This document shows, piece after piece, positions 43,172-50,561 of a stretch of DNA of 50,725 bases; within the stretch, counting starts at the first letter, position 1; each line of letters begins with the position of its first letter. This DNA is from an uncultured Treponema sp. (GTDB lineage Bacteria; Spirochaetota; Spirochaetia; Treponematales; Treponemataceae): assembly GCA_937885175.1 (NCBI GenBank), contig CAKZZO010000008.1, forward strand, positions 1-50,725, in the 5' to 3' direction. The notes beneath the pieces are model-generated. The model had not been told where the DNA came from. It did not search any database and saw only the letters and a program-made list of their open reading frames with translations. A program made the position numbers and the translations under genes.

Positions 43172-44234
43172 TCTGACCATCCTTAAAGGACTGCACTCTT
43201 GGCAGCAGCACCGCATGGAGATAATGCCGTTCCGAAGCCATCTCCACCGCATGAATAAGCGGCGAAATCACGTTAATCACAAGCACGGTAAAGACAGATC
43301 CCGCACCAGAATCTCCAACCCCGACAACAAAGAATGCCACCACGCCAGCAAGAAAACCGTAACAGATTTTTCCCGCCCTGGTAACCGGTGTCGTACCGTA
43401 CCACTGCAATAAAAAGAGCGTACAGAACAATGTTCCGCTGGTAAAGAGCGCAAGCAGCATGTCTCCCTGTCCCACCATACCGTCATAAAAGACTGGCGCC
43501 AGAAAGCGCACTAAAAGACAATACACAAGCAGGTATATTGCAGGAATGAGGGCACTGAACATGTCAAGGGAAATGAGGAAAATTGAGGCAAGGAGCGTCA
43601 GCATGTTAAAGCGGAAGGCCGGAATAACCGAATGAGAATCCCACAAAAGAGAAACATAGCCTTCCGGAATGGAAACGCCGAACAGCGAAAACACGGTATT
43701 GTTGAAGAAGGAAGTAATTCTGGCATCCAGCGGAATCGGAGGAATCGTTCCGTTCTGAATCAGCATAAGGGCGGCATTCTTTCCCTGTAAATCAACGGTC
43801 TGCAGTGAAAATGCGGGAAACAGATGCGTACTTAAAAGCCAGCAGACGGCAACCGTAAGGGCTGCAGGATTGACCCATGCATGGGTAAAACCGCCCAAAA
43901 AGTACTTTGTTATCAAAAGCACGCAGAATGCCACAAAAAAGACTGATACCGGCGGATAGGTGGAAGGAATCAAAAAGCCTATGATAAGACCGCGTAACAA
44001 GGCAGAAAGCCAGTCAAAGACACGGCTTTTCGTAAAGGCACAGTCAATACCAGTTACCGCAAAAGAAGCGACACATGCACCGAGGAGAATCCACAGGGAA
44101 TGCCAACTCTCTGTCCAGAAAAGCATAAAAAGCTGGGGCACAAGCACAATCAGCATGGCATAGACTTTCGTATGCACCGAGGGAGACAGGTATGAAAAAG
44201 GATGCAGGCTCACTAGCTCAAATGTATTCTTCAT
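43164..44234 (-). CDS. rnfD: RnfD-like membrane subunit
   Basis: Polytopic protein of 356 residues, homologous to RnfD by LLRGLIIGFLIPSTYPP and the loop GGFTHAWVNPAALT (usually GGxGxNxFNPA). The periplasmic loop that normally carries the flavinylated threonine (S-G-A-T-P) reads QNGTIPPIP around residue 165, so the acceptor threonine is isoleucine in this alignment. No S/T-G-A-T occurs anywhere else in the protein. Start is ATG 44234 with AAAGGA at suitable distance; a TTG two codons earlier is less likely. It overlaps rnfC by 17 bases. Confidence 0.85.
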   Translation of the reverse strand: MKNTFELVSLHPFSYLSPSVHTKVYAMLIVLVPQLFMLFWTESWHSLWILLGACVASFAVTGIDCAFTKSRVFDWLSALLRGLIIGFLIPSTYPPVSVFFVAFCVLLITKYFLGGFTHAWVNPAALTVAVCWLLSTHLFPAFSLQTVDLQGKNAALMLIQNGTIPPIPLDARITSFFNNTVFSLFGVSIPEGYVSLLWDSHSVIPAFRFNMLTLLASIFLISLDMFSALIPAIYLLVYCLLVRFLAPVFYDGMVGQGDMLLALFTSGTLFCTLFLLQWYGTTPVTRAGKICYGFLAGVVAFFVVGVGDSGAGSVFTVLVINVISPLIHAVEMASERHYLHAVLLPRVQSFKDGQNA

Positions 44235-45516
44235 CTTCAATTCCTTTCAGCAGCATTGCCGTTTCACTTAGCGGCAGACGTGACGGACAGACGGCATTGC
44301 AGAGCGCGCAATTAGTGCACAGCAGGCTGGTAGCCGCATATTGCTTTTCAAGTTCCGTTCCATTCCGCTCATGCTGAAAGGAGCGGAAAAGCATATCGGG
44401 ATAGAGCCCCACGGGGCAAATCTTGCGACAGTCGCCACAGCCGATACATTGCTCATCATATTGACGAAGGGCTTTTTTTGCCGGCAAGAATGCCACTGAC
44501 TTTACGAGTTTCGTAACAGGGATGGAAAGGCTGCTCACGGAAAAGCCCGTTACAATGCCGTTGACCACGATTTTTGCAGGCTGCCGCTTGAACCAGCCGC
44601 ACTGCTTGGCCAAGTCCCCCATAGTCGTACCAATCTTCACCTTCATAATGGCACCCGCATTCAGACAGTCACCTGTTACATGAACATAACGTTCCATAAG
44701 GGGAACTGAAAGCGCCACCGCATCATAGGCAGCAAGGGCCGTCATGGCATCAACATACAGGTCGCGGTTTCCGATTTCAGAAAAGGGGGCACCTGCATGC
44801 ATCTTTTTTACGGCAGACGCTATCTCATGGGCAAAACCCGCAGGATATTTTTCAATGGAAACAGCGCAGACGGCTTTTGGCACGGTAAAGAGACTGTCAT
44901 CCGCATCCGAGAAGGCTACGGCCATCTTTGCGTCATGCACAAAGACGAGCCCATTTGCCTTCATGGCCTTTGCAATAATTGCCGCTCCCTCCACAACTTC
45001 ATTCCAATACCGTTCGGCAAGGAATCGCTCCGTAACACGGCTGGGGTCATCATCAAAAAGACGGACTGCAAGAATCCGTGCGCTTTTGGAATGCAGTTTT
45101 TTTATCTGCTCTGACAGAGACTCGCAGCCTTCAAAAGTATTCACCACGCCTTTTTCTGCCATCACCATAAGAATGGTGGAAGCGTCAAAGCCCTGCCAGT
45201 TGACTTTGCCATGCTTTTTTCCAATAAATGAAAAAGTGCCGCCAAGATTGATTTTAGCGGCTTTTCCCTGCCTGCCGTTGGGAAACTGAACCACTTCTAT
45301 GGATTCAACGATGCCGGGAATCGTTGCCTGGACAGAACTGTTCTTGCCTTTTGCAATGGTCTGTCCTTCCTGCACACGGTCACCGGCCTTGACGAGTACT
45401 TCTGTAGAACTGTCTTCCTGATTAAAAGGCACAAATGCCCTGCGGGGCACAAAGCCATTCACCGCAACAGAGAATGCGCCTTTGTCTTCAGATACAAAAT
45501 CAGAAACTGATGCCAT
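44218..45516 (-). CDS. rnfC: RnfC-like peripheral subunit with intact Fe-S clusters but altered nucleotide site
   Basis: In canonical Rnf this subunit binds FMN and NAD(H). The N-terminal barrel-sandwich region (1-100) is normal (VLVKAGDRVQEGQTIAKG). The glycine-rich FMN/NAD loop, G-V-x-G-x-G-G-A-x-F-P-T, is replaced by GVVNTFEG (123-130), and the A-E-C-E-P segment by FDDDPS (154-159). The 4Fe-4S ligands are complete: cysteines 357, 360, 363, 367 and 400, 403, 406, 410. So electron transfer is possible while NADH oxidation is doubtful. AGAGG precedes the ATG. It overlaps the upstream membrane-protein gene by 17 bases. Confidence 0.88.
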   Translation of the reverse strand: MASVSDFVSEDKGAFSVAVNGFVPRRAFVPFNQEDSSTEVLVKAGDRVQEGQTIAKGKNSSVQATIPGIVESIEVVQFPNGRQGKAAKINLGGTFSFIGKKHGKVNWQGFDASTILMVMAEKGVVNTFEGCESLSEQIKKLHSKSARILAVRLFDDDPSRVTERFLAERYWNEVVEGAAIIAKAMKANGLVFVHDAKMAVAFSDADDSLFTVPKAVCAVSIEKYPAGFAHEIASAVKKMHAGAPFSEIGNRDLYVDAMTALAAYDAVALSVPLMERYVHVTGDCLNAGAIMKVKIGTTMGDLAKQCGWFKRQPAKIVVNGIVTGFSVSSLSIPVTKLVKSVAFLPAKKALRQYDEQCIGCGDCRKICPVGLYPDMLFRSFQHERNGTELEKQYAATSLLCTNCALCNAVCPSRLPLSETAMLLKGIEDEEYI

Positions 45517-46894
45517 AACCCCTCTTAATCACTACAAAATACAAAATTATTCCCGCAGGAAAGAGCATGAAAAGCAACAGCAGCAGCGTGCCAAAGCGTT
45601 CACTTGCAGCCGAGCCACCCTTTGCATAGGAATAGCGGGCATCCTTTCCCTGCCTGAGCATCATCTTTTCCAGTGCCGGATAGTTTAAGTCCCGCACCGA
45701 GTCAAAAACCTTATTCCGAAATGCATTGTTAAAGACAAAAGCCGTCTGTTCTTTTTGCACGATGCGTCCGCCTGACTCCTCAAAGGCCGGCACCGATACC
45801 GAGTCACCGTCCACCGGCACTTCAGGAAGCGCATCGGTCAGCCTGCGGTAGGGAAAAGTAATCGTATTCCAGCTCCAGTTCATAAAGTCATCCAAATCTG
45901 GAAGCGCAGTTTTTCCCACAAGGGGAGACGGCAATGCCGGACGGGAATCATCTACAGAAACTGCCGCAAGCCGATTTCCCGCAAAGGAAAGCAGGAGCAT
46001 GACAAGGACAGACAGGATGAGCAGCAAGATTATCTTGACTTCCCTTCGCTCTACCAGAGGAATGAAGCGCGCACTGCGAATCATCACCGGAGTAAAGCGG
46101 TAATGCTCATAGCGTTCAGCATACAGGCTTTTTACCACATCCACAAGAAGCACGGCCGAAAAAGATGCCAGAAGAGAAAGGGTATAAAAGAGTGCGCTCA
46201 GGGGAGCCGCAAAAAAGAGCAGCAGCACAGGAGAGAGGAGACAGACTGCAAAAAGCGGAGATGCCAGACCTGCGCCAAAAGACCGCCTGCCCCAGATTTT
46301 CTGGAACATAAAGAATCCGTAGAGAGAAAGGCATACTGCCGCGCTTACCGTATACAGCGGCCGGCTGAATGAAAAGCAGACCATAAAAAATGCGGATGCG
46401 GCAAAGGTCAATTTATTTTTCGCAAAGGCAAGGCAGGCAAGGGCAAAGACAATGCAGATAATCGGACTTCCCCAGGGGAATGATGCCCTTCCGTCCGTGC
46501 CCGCCACAGTATTTTTAAGGCTGTTGATTGCAGAGACCGCCCGCGCCAAAGCCATGTCCTGACCTTCCGGCACGTAAAACACAAAGGCCGTGTTGCTTTC
46601 ATCGCGAAAAAAGACATCCCGCCTGGAAAGATAGGAATCGGGAGTCTGCACCTGTACGGGGCTGTAACTTGACACCACTGGAATGCGCTGGCTGGACTTA
46701 CACACCACGTTGCGGCAGCCGTTTTCCTCCAGAAGGCGGGCCAACTGCGGCTCAGTAGCAGACTGGGTCTTAACGTAGACCACCTGATAGCCCTTCCACA
46801 GGCGGCTTACAGGCACCGTCCTAAAAAAAATAAATGCGAAAACCGTTATGAGACAGATTGCCGATGTGACGGCAAGAACTTTCAGCTGTTTCAT
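45500..46894 (-). CDS. Membrane protein of unknown function upstream of rnfC
   Basis: A 464-residue protein with about eight transmembrane helices: one N-terminal (7-26), four to six between 148 and 300, and one at the C-terminus (LLLLLFMLFPAGIILYFVVI). Two extracytoplasmic parts flank the helices: residues 30-145, which start with a VYVKTQSATEPQLARLLEENG segment like a two-strand/one-helix ferredoxin-type fold, and residues 305-430. No family recognised. GAGGGGAA precedes the ATG, and it overlaps rnfC by 17 bases. Its place in the operon makes it a candidate accessory or assembly factor for the Rnf-like complex. Confidence 0.75.
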   Translation of the reverse strand: MKQLKVLAVTSAICLITVFAFIFFRTVPVSRLWKGYQVVYVKTQSATEPQLARLLEENGCRNVVCKSSQRIPVVSSYSPVQVQTPDSYLSRRDVFFRDESNTAFVFYVPEGQDMALARAVSAINSLKNTVAGTDGRASFPWGSPIICIVFALACLAFAKNKLTFAASAFFMVCFSFSRPLYTVSAAVCLSLYGFFMFQKIWGRRSFGAGLASPLFAVCLLSPVLLLFFAAPLSALFYTLSLLASFSAVLLVDVVKSLYAERYEHYRFTPVMIRSARFIPLVERREVKIILLLILSVLVMLLLSFAGNRLAAVSVDDSRPALPSPLVGKTALPDLDDFMNWSWNTITFPYRRLTDALPEVPVDGDSVSVPAFEESGGRIVQKEQTAFVFNNAFRNKVFDSVRDLNYPALEKMMLRQGKDARYSYAKGGSAASERFGTLLLLLFMLFPAGIILYFVVIKRGYGISF

Positions 46895-46918
46895 TTCCCC
46901 TCAATAATCACCCGAATC

Positions 46919-47398
46919 CTACAGCACCGAAAACGCGATACCCATGAAAAAACCCAAAAGACAGCCGACAATGACTTCCAGCGGAGTATGTCCCTGGACT
47001 TCCTTTATCTGCTTGTAGTCAGCAATCTGCTTTTCATCCAGTATCTTGCCGATTTCATTCAGTTTTCGTGCCTGGATGCCGCTCGCACGCCTAACTCCCA
47101 GTGCGTCACGAATGGTCACAAAGAAAAAACAGGCGGAAAGGATGAAAATATCGGAATCAACCCCGGAGCGAAAACCTATGGACGTGGTTAAAGCAGACAC
47201 CAAAGCCGAATGGGCAGAAGGCATGCCTCCCGTTCGCCAGATAAGCAGTTCAAACAGCTCACCGATTCCATGGATTTTGCCAGAGAACAGTTTTATGCAA
47301 GTCTTGATAGCCTGTGCGCTCAGCCAGCTGAATACGCAAGCCAAAAGAACAGGCGAAGAAAAAAGCAGTTGCACTTGCTCTCTAATTGTAGCATCCAT
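46919..47398 (-). CDS. Divergent PAP2-family (DUF212) membrane protein
   Basis: A 159-residue membrane protein of the acid-phosphatase/vanadium-haloperoxidase-related DUF212 family. It has the characteristic WRTGGMPSAHSALVSALTTSIG and the FVTIRDALGVRRASGIQA stretch; the latter's basic residues and the histidine in PSAH suit phosphate binding. It probably acts on lipid pyrophosphates or has a structural role. It is the first gene of the minus-strand unit that runs through rnf to the GH57-like gene, 24 bases before the next start. The start codon is nine bases past a -10 box. Confidence 0.9.
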   Translation of the reverse strand: MDATIREQVQLLFSSPVLLACVFSWLSAQAIKTCIKLFSGKIHGIGELFELLIWRTGGMPSAHSALVSALTTSIGFRSGVDSDIFILSACFFFVTIRDALGVRRASGIQARKLNEIGKILDEKQIADYKQIKEVQGHTPLEVIVGCLLGFFMGIAFSVL

Positions 47399-47407
47399 AT
47401 CTTCTTT

Positions 47408-47435
47408 ATTTTATTCGTATGACGGTTTTTGTCTA
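47408..47435 (-). promoter_or_regulatory. Promoter of the DUF212-rnf unit, predicted near-leaderless
   Basis: -35 TAGACA (47435-47430), 16-base spacer, -10 TAAAAT (47413-47408), then AAAGAA-GAT-ATG. The predicted leader has three bases, although AAAGAAG could act as a weak ribosome site if transcription starts earlier. Confidence 0.55.
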
Positions 47436-47436
47436 G

Positions 47437-47465
47437 TAGCAAATGAAAGTTTTTCTCGGTAGTAT
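47437..47465 (+). promoter_or_regulatory. Promoter of the RluA-family gene, predicted leaderless
   Basis: -10 TAGTAT (47460-47465) is followed by six bases (AAGACT) and ATG at 47472, so +1 equals the first base of the start codon. The -35 (TAGCAA, 47437-47442, spacer 17) is weak. No ribosome site exists upstream. Confidence 0.5.
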
Positions 47466-47471
47466 AAGACT

Positions 47472-48470
47472 ATGGATTTTACCCACGTAAGCACAGGCAA
47501 AGACGATGAGGGGCGCCGGCTGGACAAAATCATCCGCCGCTACCTGAATGACCAGTCTCTCTCTGGACTCTACAGCGCACTCCGCAAAGGCCTTATAAAA
47601 GTTGACGGAAAAAAATGCCCGCAGGACTTTCGGGTAGGTGCAGGAAGCGACATTGCGATTGCAAGCCTGCTGCTGGCAGGAAAAAATGAAAGCCGACAGG
47701 CGAAATCTGGCCCGGACAAGGAAAAATTTTCTGAAGGCAAAAAAATTCCTGCCGACCTGGTGCTTTTCAGGAATGAAGACCTGCTGATTCTGAACAAGCC
47801 CTATGACATTCCTGTACAGAAAGCAGAAACAGGAGACTGCTCCCTTGCGGACATGGTTACCGCCGACTACAAGGCAGGACATAAAAAAAGCCGCTCCCTC
47901 TCATTTCGCCCCGGCCCCCTCCATCGGCTGGACAGAAAGACCACGGGCATCATCGTCTTTTCTCAGAGCCTGAGGGGCGCACAGTGGTTCTCTCAGGCCA
48001 TACAAAACCACAGTGTCCGCAAAATCTACCTTGCACTGCTGGAAGGAAAACTAAAAGAAAGGCAAGAGTGGAAGGATATTGTTATAAAAAAAGATACATC
48101 TTTACAAAATTTCAAGACAGTTTCACTGTCAAAGGACGGGGAAGACGGAAAAAACGCCTGTTCAAAGGCCAGAGCCCTCGCCTACGGTCACTACCAGGAA
48201 AAGCCCGTCACGCTGGCAGAAATCGAAATCACCACAGGGAGAAAGCATCAGATTCGCGCCCAGGCTTCCGCCCATGGCTTTCCCCTTTTGGGAGACACGG
48301 CTTACGGCGGCATGAAAATCAGCCAAGGACAGGACTTTTTTCTACACGCCCACCGCCTTATCATAGGCGAAAACCCCCTGGGTCTTCCGCCTGAGATTTT
48401 GGCTGACATTTCGACAAATTTTGAAAAAATGTCAGAAAAATGCTTGATAAATTTCAATTCACGATTATAA
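47472..48470 (+). CDS. RluA-family (RluC-like) 23S rRNA pseudouridine synthase
   Basis: Third enzyme of this family in the window. It has 332 residues. The N-terminal S4 domain (RLDKIIRRYLNDQSLSGLYSALRKGLIKVDGKK) is followed by the catalytic domain with LHRLDRKTTGIIVF (HRLDxxTTG, catalytic aspartate) and TGRKHQIRAQ. RluC of E. coli has the same domain order and motif form, which favours RluC over RluD. The gene is transcribed divergently from the DUF212-rnf unit. A nine-base gap separates its stop from the next start. Confidence 0.9.
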   Translation: MDFTHVSTGKDDEGRRLDKIIRRYLNDQSLSGLYSALRKGLIKVDGKKCPQDFRVGAGSDIAIASLLLAGKNESRQAKSGPDKEKFSEGKKIPADLVLFRNEDLLILNKPYDIPVQKAETGDCSLADMVTADYKAGHKKSRSLSFRPGPLHRLDRKTTGIIVFSQSLRGAQWFSQAIQNHSVRKIYLALLEGKLKERQEWKDIVIKKDTSLQNFKTVSLSKDGEDGKNACSKARALAYGHYQEKPVTLAEIEITTGRKHQIRAQASAHGFPLLGDTAYGGMKISQGQDFFLHAHRLIIGENPLGLPPEILADISTNFEKMSEKCLINFNSRL

Positions 48471-48471
48471 T
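48444..48471 (+). promoter_or_regulatory. Promoter of the P-loop gene, predicted leaderless
   Basis: -35 TTGATA (48444-48449), 16-base spacer, -10 TATAAT (48466-48471), then AATCAT-AG-ATG at 48480. The predicted leader is two bases. It overlaps the end of the upstream coding region. Confidence 0.7.
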
Positions 48472-48479
48472 AATCATAG

Positions 48480-49382
48480 ATGAATTTTCTCGACATTCTG
48501 GGCTTAACATCAAAACAAATTCAGGTTTTTGCATTTGTCGGACCCAGCGGAACAGGAAAAAGTTTTCGCGCAAAACTCGTCGCCCAGCGTCACGGCATAC
48601 GGGCAATCATTGACGACGGTCTTTTGATTTATGATGATCAGATTATGTCGGGACATTCGGCGAAACTGGAACAGACCTACATGGGTGCTGTCCGCGTAGC
48701 CCTCTTTGACGGCAAGGAAGAACGGGACGAGGCAGTACGCGCAATCCGTCGGCTCAAACTCAAAAAACTGCTGATTCTCGGCACTTCAGAAAAAATGGCG
48801 GGCAAGATCGCCGTCCGACTGCAGCTTCCTCCCATTGAAAAATTCATCCACATCGAAGAACTGGCCACCAAGGAACAGATGGAACAGGCTCGGCGCAGCA
48901 GAGTCATCGAAGGAAAGCACATCATTCCCGTACGCTCAAACGAAATCAAAAAAGACTACACCAAGATTTTCGTAAACTCAGTGCGGGTTTCACTGGCAAG
49001 GAAAAAACTTCTTTCCCGCTTTATCAAGCAAAAGGAAACGCCGGAACCCACTGCAAATACCAAGCAGTTTGAAAAATCCATCGTTCGCCCCGAATTTTCC
49101 CGCGTAAACCGCAAGGATATCTCCCAGGCCGCCCTTGCCCGCATGGCCAGTCATTACACCCAGCAGTACAACAAGGATATCCGCCTCAAGAAAATTACCG
49201 TCTCTTTTGACGCAAGCGGCTACAGCCTCGTCCTGACCATAGACATTCCCTTTGACCAGCAGTTGATTGACTTTACCAACGGCTTAAAGGCCTTTATCAC
49301 CGACATGATTGAAAAAGTCACCGGCACACTCATTGAGGACATTGCGATTATCGTTGATAAAATCCTGCCGCCAAAATACTAG
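48480..49382 (+). CDS. P-loop NTPase fused to an Asp23-like domain, function unknown
   Basis: A 300-residue protein. Walker A GPSGTGKS lies at residues 21-28, preceded by a strand FAFVG; an IIDDGLLIYDD segment and the strand KKLLILGTSEKM could serve as switch and Walker-B-like strands. The C-terminal 70 residues (KKITVSFDASGYSLVLTIDI, a helix near LKAFITDMIEKVTG and DIAIIVDKI) have the length and pattern of the Asp23/Gls24 alkaline-shock fold. No established family or function is known to me for this combination. It is convergent with pcnB, eight bases away. The domain assignment of the C-terminus is inferred. Confidence 0.75.
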   Translation: MNFLDILGLTSKQIQVFAFVGPSGTGKSFRAKLVAQRHGIRAIIDDGLLIYDDQIMSGHSAKLEQTYMGAVRVALFDGKEERDEAVRAIRRLKLKKLLILGTSEKMAGKIAVRLQLPPIEKFIHIEELATKEQMEQARRSRVIEGKHIIPVRSNEIKKDYTKIFVNSVRVSLARKKLLSRFIKQKETPEPTANTKQFEKSIVRPEFSRVNRKDISQAALARMASHYTQQYNKDIRLKKITVSFDASGYSLVLTIDIPFDQQLIDFTNGLKAFITDMIEKVTGTLIEDIAIIVDKILPPKY

Positions 49383-49389
49383 GAAAAAA

Positions 49390-50481
49390 CTATTTTCTAT
49401 CAGCAAAGAGTTTCTTGGGAATCTTGATCGACACGCCCAGACGACGCAGGGAATCGCGAATGGCATATTCCAGTTCAGTACGCTGGGGATTGATTGGAAG
49501 GACAAAATTGCGCACCTGAGACCAGGTTTTCATATACAGTTCTCCCGCCGCTGATTTTGACTCCACTTCCTTTTTCCAGTCCGTAAGGCTTGCTATAAAA
49601 TCATAGACAAAAAAAGTCAGTTTTTTTCCAAGGCGAACATCCCCCTCCTTGGCAATCAGTTCGTCCAGTTCCTGCAGATGCTCCATGTAGGCGCGCTCAA
49701 AATGCTTGTCGGCATACATCATGGCACAGGCAGATGGCTGAAGATACATGTACAAGTCCGTGTCCAGAGCCTCCCGCACAATGTCGCAGGCATGACCACC
49801 GTTTACGATTTTGAGCATTTCTTCCGTAAGGCGTGAAGGTGAAATCGGAGAAAGCAAATGGGCACTCTTTCTGATTTTATGGCGAAGTCCAAAGGGAAGT
49901 CGGCAACTGGTAGTCACGCTGTACTTGATGGCACGCAGCATACGCACGGGATCTTCCTCAAAAATGCGGTCAAGGGGAATAACTGGACGAATCACGCCCT
50001 TTTTGATGTCATTCACGCCGCCCACGTAGTCAATGACCTGCTCGCGAATCGGGTCGTAATAGAGGGCATTCAGGGTAAAGTCACGGCGCTGCACATCCTC
50101 GTCCATAGTGCCGAATTCGTTTCCTACACTGCCCGCCTTGATTGAACGGAATGTGCTGACTTCAAAAATCTTTTCGCCAAAAAAAACATGCACCAGACGG
50201 AAACGCCGGCCGATGATACGGCTGTTGCGGAAGAGTTTTTTGATTCTGCTGGGAGTAGCCTCTGTCACGATGTCAAAGTCTTTGGGGGAGCGGCCTACAA
50301 TCAAATCGCGCACGGCTCCGCCCACAAGATATGCGTCATAGCCGCATTCGCGAAGGTGTTCTACTACATAATAAGCGTCTTTATCAATTTTTTCTTTTGG
50401 TATCTGATGCTCTTCTTTTGTATAAACAACGGCCTTCTGTTTTAACTTGCCGTGAGAATCAGTTGCATATCGCGTTAGCAC
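49390..50481 (-). CDS. pcnB: PcnB-type nucleotidyltransferase (poly(A) polymerase-like)
   Basis: Class II nucleotidyltransferase of 363 residues: YLVGGAVRDLIVGR (54-64) with the GG motif and the catalytic DFD (68-70). The segment IIGRRFRLVHV (89-99) matches the signature used to separate bacterial poly(A) polymerases from CCA-adding enzymes. The RNA-binding helical domain follows, shorter than in E. coli PcnB. The start is GTG at 50481; an in-frame TAG two codons earlier excludes an upstream start, and no ribosome site is seen. In this genome it could add CCA, A or both. Confidence 0.88.
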   Translation of the reverse strand: MLTRYATDSHGKLKQKAVVYTKEEHQIPKEKIDKDAYYVVEHLRECGYDAYLVGGAVRDLIVGRSPKDFDIVTEATPSRIKKLFRNSRIIGRRFRLVHVFFGEKIFEVSTFRSIKAGSVGNEFGTMDEDVQRRDFTLNALYYDPIREQVIDYVGGVNDIKKGVIRPVIPLDRIFEEDPVRMLRAIKYSVTTSCRLPFGLRHKIRKSAHLLSPISPSRLTEEMLKIVNGGHACDIVREALDTDLYMYLQPSACAMMYADKHFERAYMEHLQELDELIAKEGDVRLGKKLTFFVYDFIASLTDWKKEVESKSAAGELYMKTWSQVRNFVLPINPQRTELEYAIRDSLRRLGVSIKIPKKLFADRK

Positions 50482-50489
50482 AATAGCCT

Positions 50490-50518
50490 ATCATAATTTT
50501 TTCCCATGGCTTAGTCAA
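50490..50518 (-). promoter_or_regulatory. pcnB promoter, predicted leaderless
   Basis: -35 TTGACT (50518-50513), 17-base spacer, -10 TATGAT (50495-50490), then AGGCTA-TT-GTG. The predicted +1 is two bases before the GTG start codon. Confidence 0.7.
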
Positions 50519-50524
50519 TAAACC

Positions 50525-50553
50525 TTGTTTTGCAGCGTCACTTGTGCTATACT
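50525..50553 (+). promoter_or_regulatory. rmlA promoter, predicted leaderless
   Basis: -35 TTGTTT (50525-50530), 17-base spacer, -10 TATACT (50548-50553), then ATGCTT-CT-ATG. The predicted leader is two bases. It is back-to-back with the pcnB promoter; the -35 boxes are only six bases apart. Confidence 0.7.
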
Positions 50554-50561
50554 ATGCTTCT

